Assembly (NCBI GenBank): GCA_038246575.1
Contig: JBBRVU010000238.1
Span: 1 to 5,538 of the forward strand
Direction of reading: 5' to 3'
Length of the DNA: 5,538 nt
Origin: JACCUZ01 sp038246575
GTDB taxonomy: Bacteria > Actinomycetota > Actinomycetes > JACCUZ01
This document shows, piece after piece, positions 3,715 through 5,538 of this stretch. The notes beneath the pieces are model-generated. The model made no database searches, was not told the origin of the DNA, and saw only the letters and a list, made by a program, of their open reading frames with translations. The translations under genes were made by a program, and so were the position numbers. Each line of letters begins with the position of its first letter. Position 1 is the stretch's first letter.

Positions 3715-5538
3715 GTGAGCGAGCAGCAGACGTCAGGTCAGGTCGAGGTCTCGTCGTTCGGCACCGGCGGGATGGTCATGCGCCACGGCTCCGCCGACGT
3801 CGGCGTCTCTCGGGAAGCGCTGCGCCGCAAGCGGCTGCGCAGCATGCTGGTCATGCTCGGGATCCCGACGGCGTACCTCTGGTTCCGGATCCTCACCGGG
3901 CACCCGCTGGACTTCTTCAACGTCCCCAGCGTCGACCCGCTGCTCCTGATCCCGTCGTTGTTCTTCCTGGTGCTCATCGTGATCCTGCTCGGGCAGTTCG
4001 TGTTCACCGGACGCTCGCCGCACGTGATGTACCGCCCCGAGCAGATCGAGACTGAGCTTGACGACGTGAAGGGCATCGACGGGGTCAAGGAGGACGTGAT
4101 CCGCTCGCTGAACCTGTTCCTCGCCCACAAGACGTTCGCGAGCGAGATGGGCGGCACGCCGCGCCGCGGGCTGTTGTTCGAGGGGGCACCGGGCACCGGA
4201 AAGACGTTCCTGGCAAAGGCGATGGCCCGCGAAGCCGGCGTGCCCTTCCTGTTCGTCAGCGCCACTTCGTTCCAGTCGATGTTCTACGGCGCTACCGCCA
4301 AGAAGATCCGCTCCTACTTCAAGGCGCTGCGCAAGGCGGCCCGCCAGGAAGGCGGCGCGATCGGGTTCATCGAGGAGATCGACGCGATCGCCATGGCGCG
4401 CGGCGGCGTAAGCGCTACTGCGATGCCTGGCATAGCCCGTTCGACCGAGCACCTCGGCTGTGGCGGCCTCACCGGACTGCCCAGCTCGTACGCCCATCCC
4501 GCGTCGGCAATCGTGAACCAGTCCACGATGTCCGAGGGCGTGGGTGGTGTGGTCAACGAGCTGCTCGTGCAGCTGCAGTCCTTCGACGACCCGACCGGTT
4601 GGCAGAAGATGCAGACCAAGGCCATCGACCGGCTCAACCTCTACCTGCCGCTGCACCGCCAGATCAAGCGGCCGTCACCGCCGTCGACCAACCTGCTGCT
4701 CATCGCGGCGACCAACCGGGCGGACAACCTCGACCCCGCCCTGCTGCGCCCGGGTCGGTTCGACCGCCGCCTCACCTTCGAGCTGCCGACCAAGTCCGGC
4801 AGGCGCGAGCTGATCGACCACTTCCTGGCGAGCAAGGCGCACGTGGCCGAGCTCGACGACGAGGATCGCCGTGACGCCCTCGCCGCGGTCGCGCAGGGCT
4901 ACACGCCGGTGATGATCGAGCACCTCTTCGACGAGGCCCTGGTCAACGCCGTTCGCCGTGGCGAGCGGGCAATGTCCTGGGCCGACGTCGACAAGGCCAG
5001 GCTGGTCGAGGAGGTCGGCATGGGGCAGCCCGTGACCTACACCGACCACGAGAAGCGCCTCATCGCCACCCACGAGGCCGGTCACGCCACGGTCGCCTGG
5101 CTGGTCGCGCCGCAGCGCCGGCTGGAGGTCCTCACCATCATCAAGCGGCGCTCCGCCCTGGGCATGCTGGCCCACGGCGACCGCGAAGAGGTCTACACCC
5201 GGTCCCGCGCGGAAATGACTGCGCTGATCCAGATCGCGATGGGCGGGCAGGTGGCCGAGGAGCTGTTCTTCGGCGACGTGTCGACCGGCCCAGGTGGCGA
5301 CCTGCTGTACGCCACCAATGTCGCCGCCGAGATGACTGGGTCCTGCGGCATGGAGGACACCCTGGTGTCCTACGCCGCCATCCAGAACAGCGCGTTCTCG
5401 GACACGAACATCGTCGGCCGAGTGCTCGCCGATGCCGAGGGTCGCGGTCGGGTCGAGGACCTGCTGCAGCGCCAGAAGAACGTCGTACGCGGCCTGCTGG
5501 ACTCGCACCAGCACCTGGTCGAGGCCCTGCGCGATGCC
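3715..5538 (+). CDS. FtsH-like membrane AAA+ zinc metalloprotease, 3' end beyond the window
   Basis: ATP-driven membrane-anchored protease, open to the right edge with 608 codons visible. FtsH proteins are usually 610-800 residues, so most of it is here. Two hydrophobic segments (about 44-60 and 75-97) are joined by only about 14 residues, so the normal FtsH extracytoplasmic domain is essentially absent; the catalytic part should face the cytosol. AAA module: Walker A G-A-P-G-T-G-K-T (157-164), pore loop M-F-Y-G (189-192), Walker B region F-I-E-E-I-D (218-223) with Glu where FtsH has Asp, and second region of homology around 327-351 with R348 and R351 at the arginine-finger positions. Peptidase M41: H453-E454-A-G-H457 and third ligand D529 in S-T-G-P-G-G-D. 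Two extra segments lie between Walker B and the arginine fingers (about 36 and 30 residues longer than in E. coli FtsH). From memory, similar proteins annotated only as AAA family ATPase occur in other actinobacteria, so this is probably a paralog of, not a replacement for, housekeeping FtsH. A strong GAGGAG site supports GTG 3715. Substrates are unknown. Confidence 0.88.
   Translation, partial: MSEQQTSGQVEVSSFGTGGMVMRHGSADVGVSREALRRKRLRSMLVMLGIPTAYLWFRILTGHPLDFFNVPSVDPLLLIPSLFFLVLIVILLGQFVFTGRSPHVMYRPEQIETELDDVKGIDGVKEDVIRSLNLFLAHKTFASEMGGTPRRGLLFEGAPGTGKTFLAKAMAREAGVPFLFVSATSFQSMFYGATAKKIRSYFKALRKAARQEGGAIGFIEEIDAIAMARGGVSATAMPGIARSTEHLGCGGLTGLPSSYAHPASAIVNQSTMSEGVGGVVNELLVQLQSFDDPTGWQKMQTKAIDRLNLYLPLHRQIKRPSPPSTNLLLIAATNRADNLDPALLRPGRFDRRLTFELPTKSGRRELIDHFLASKAHVAELDDEDRRDALAAVAQGYTPVMIEHLFDEALVNAVRRGERAMSWADVDKARLVEEVGMGQPVTYTDHEKRLIATHEAGHATVAWLVAPQRRLEVLTIIKRRSALGMLAHGDREEVYTRSRAEMTALIQIAMGGQVAEELFFGDVSTGPGGDLLYATNVAAEMTGSCGMEDTLVSYAAIQNSAFSDTNIVGRVLADAEGRGRVEDLLQRQKNVVRGLLDSHQHLVEALRDA

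Noticed and set aside
3516..4055. 179-codon plus-strand frame starting with GTG-AGC-GAG in the mshB/protease gap
   Set aside because: It overlaps about 340 bp of the well-supported FtsH-like gene in another frame. Its translation is Arg/Pro-rich with no recognisable domain, and its first 66 codons lack any ribosome-binding site or clear promoter.
3733..4656. 307-codon minus-strand frame opposite the FtsH-like gene
   Set aside because: It is the reverse-strand shadow of the AAA module; its repetitive acidic Glu/Gln/His composition reflects complement codons.

Overview
The window is high-GC DNA (close to 70% by eye, strongly G/C at third codon positions) with frequent GTG starts. It carries a recognisable mycothiol-biosynthesis gene (mshB), which points to an actinobacterium. 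I cannot name the genus from the sequence alone.

Layout. (1) Positions 1-114 (+) are the last 37 codons of an oligopeptide/dipeptide ABC-transporter ATPase. (2) Positions 153-2261 (-) are a complete 702-residue S9 serine peptidase of the dipeptidyl-peptidase IV type, convergent with the transporter gene and 38 bp from its stop. (3) Positions 2262-2408 are a compact divergent promoter region. Each flanking gene has a TANNNT -10 hexamer exactly 7 nt before its GTG start, as in leaderless actinobacterial transcripts. Between the two -10 boxes lies an 84-bp imperfect palindrome built from phased 10-bp elements. (4) Positions 2409-3434 (+) are mshB, the deacetylase of mycothiol synthesis, with a roughly 45-residue acidic N-terminal extension. 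(5) Positions 3435-3714 are a 280-bp gap with no gene I can support and no TANNNT hexamer. (6) Positions 3715 to the window end (+) are a membrane-anchored FtsH-like AAA+ zinc metalloprotease. It is open at the right edge (608 codons visible), has all protease ligands, a Glu in place of the usual Walker B Asp, two extra segments inside the AAA module, and almost no extracytoplasmic domain.

How the genes may work together. The transporter ATPase and the cytosolic dipeptidyl peptidase suggest peptide import followed by trimming to dipeptides, but they are on opposite strands and not one operon. The peptidase and mshB share a symmetric control region, so one DNA-binding protein could coordinate peptide (perhaps cysteine-containing peptide) use with thiol synthesis; this is inference. 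The FtsH-like protease is probably a membrane quality-control enzyme. Its link to mshB is only same-strand adjacency.

I found no convincing undescribed multi-gene system. The two things most worth a second look are the divergent control region at 2262-2408 and the unusual FtsH-like protease.
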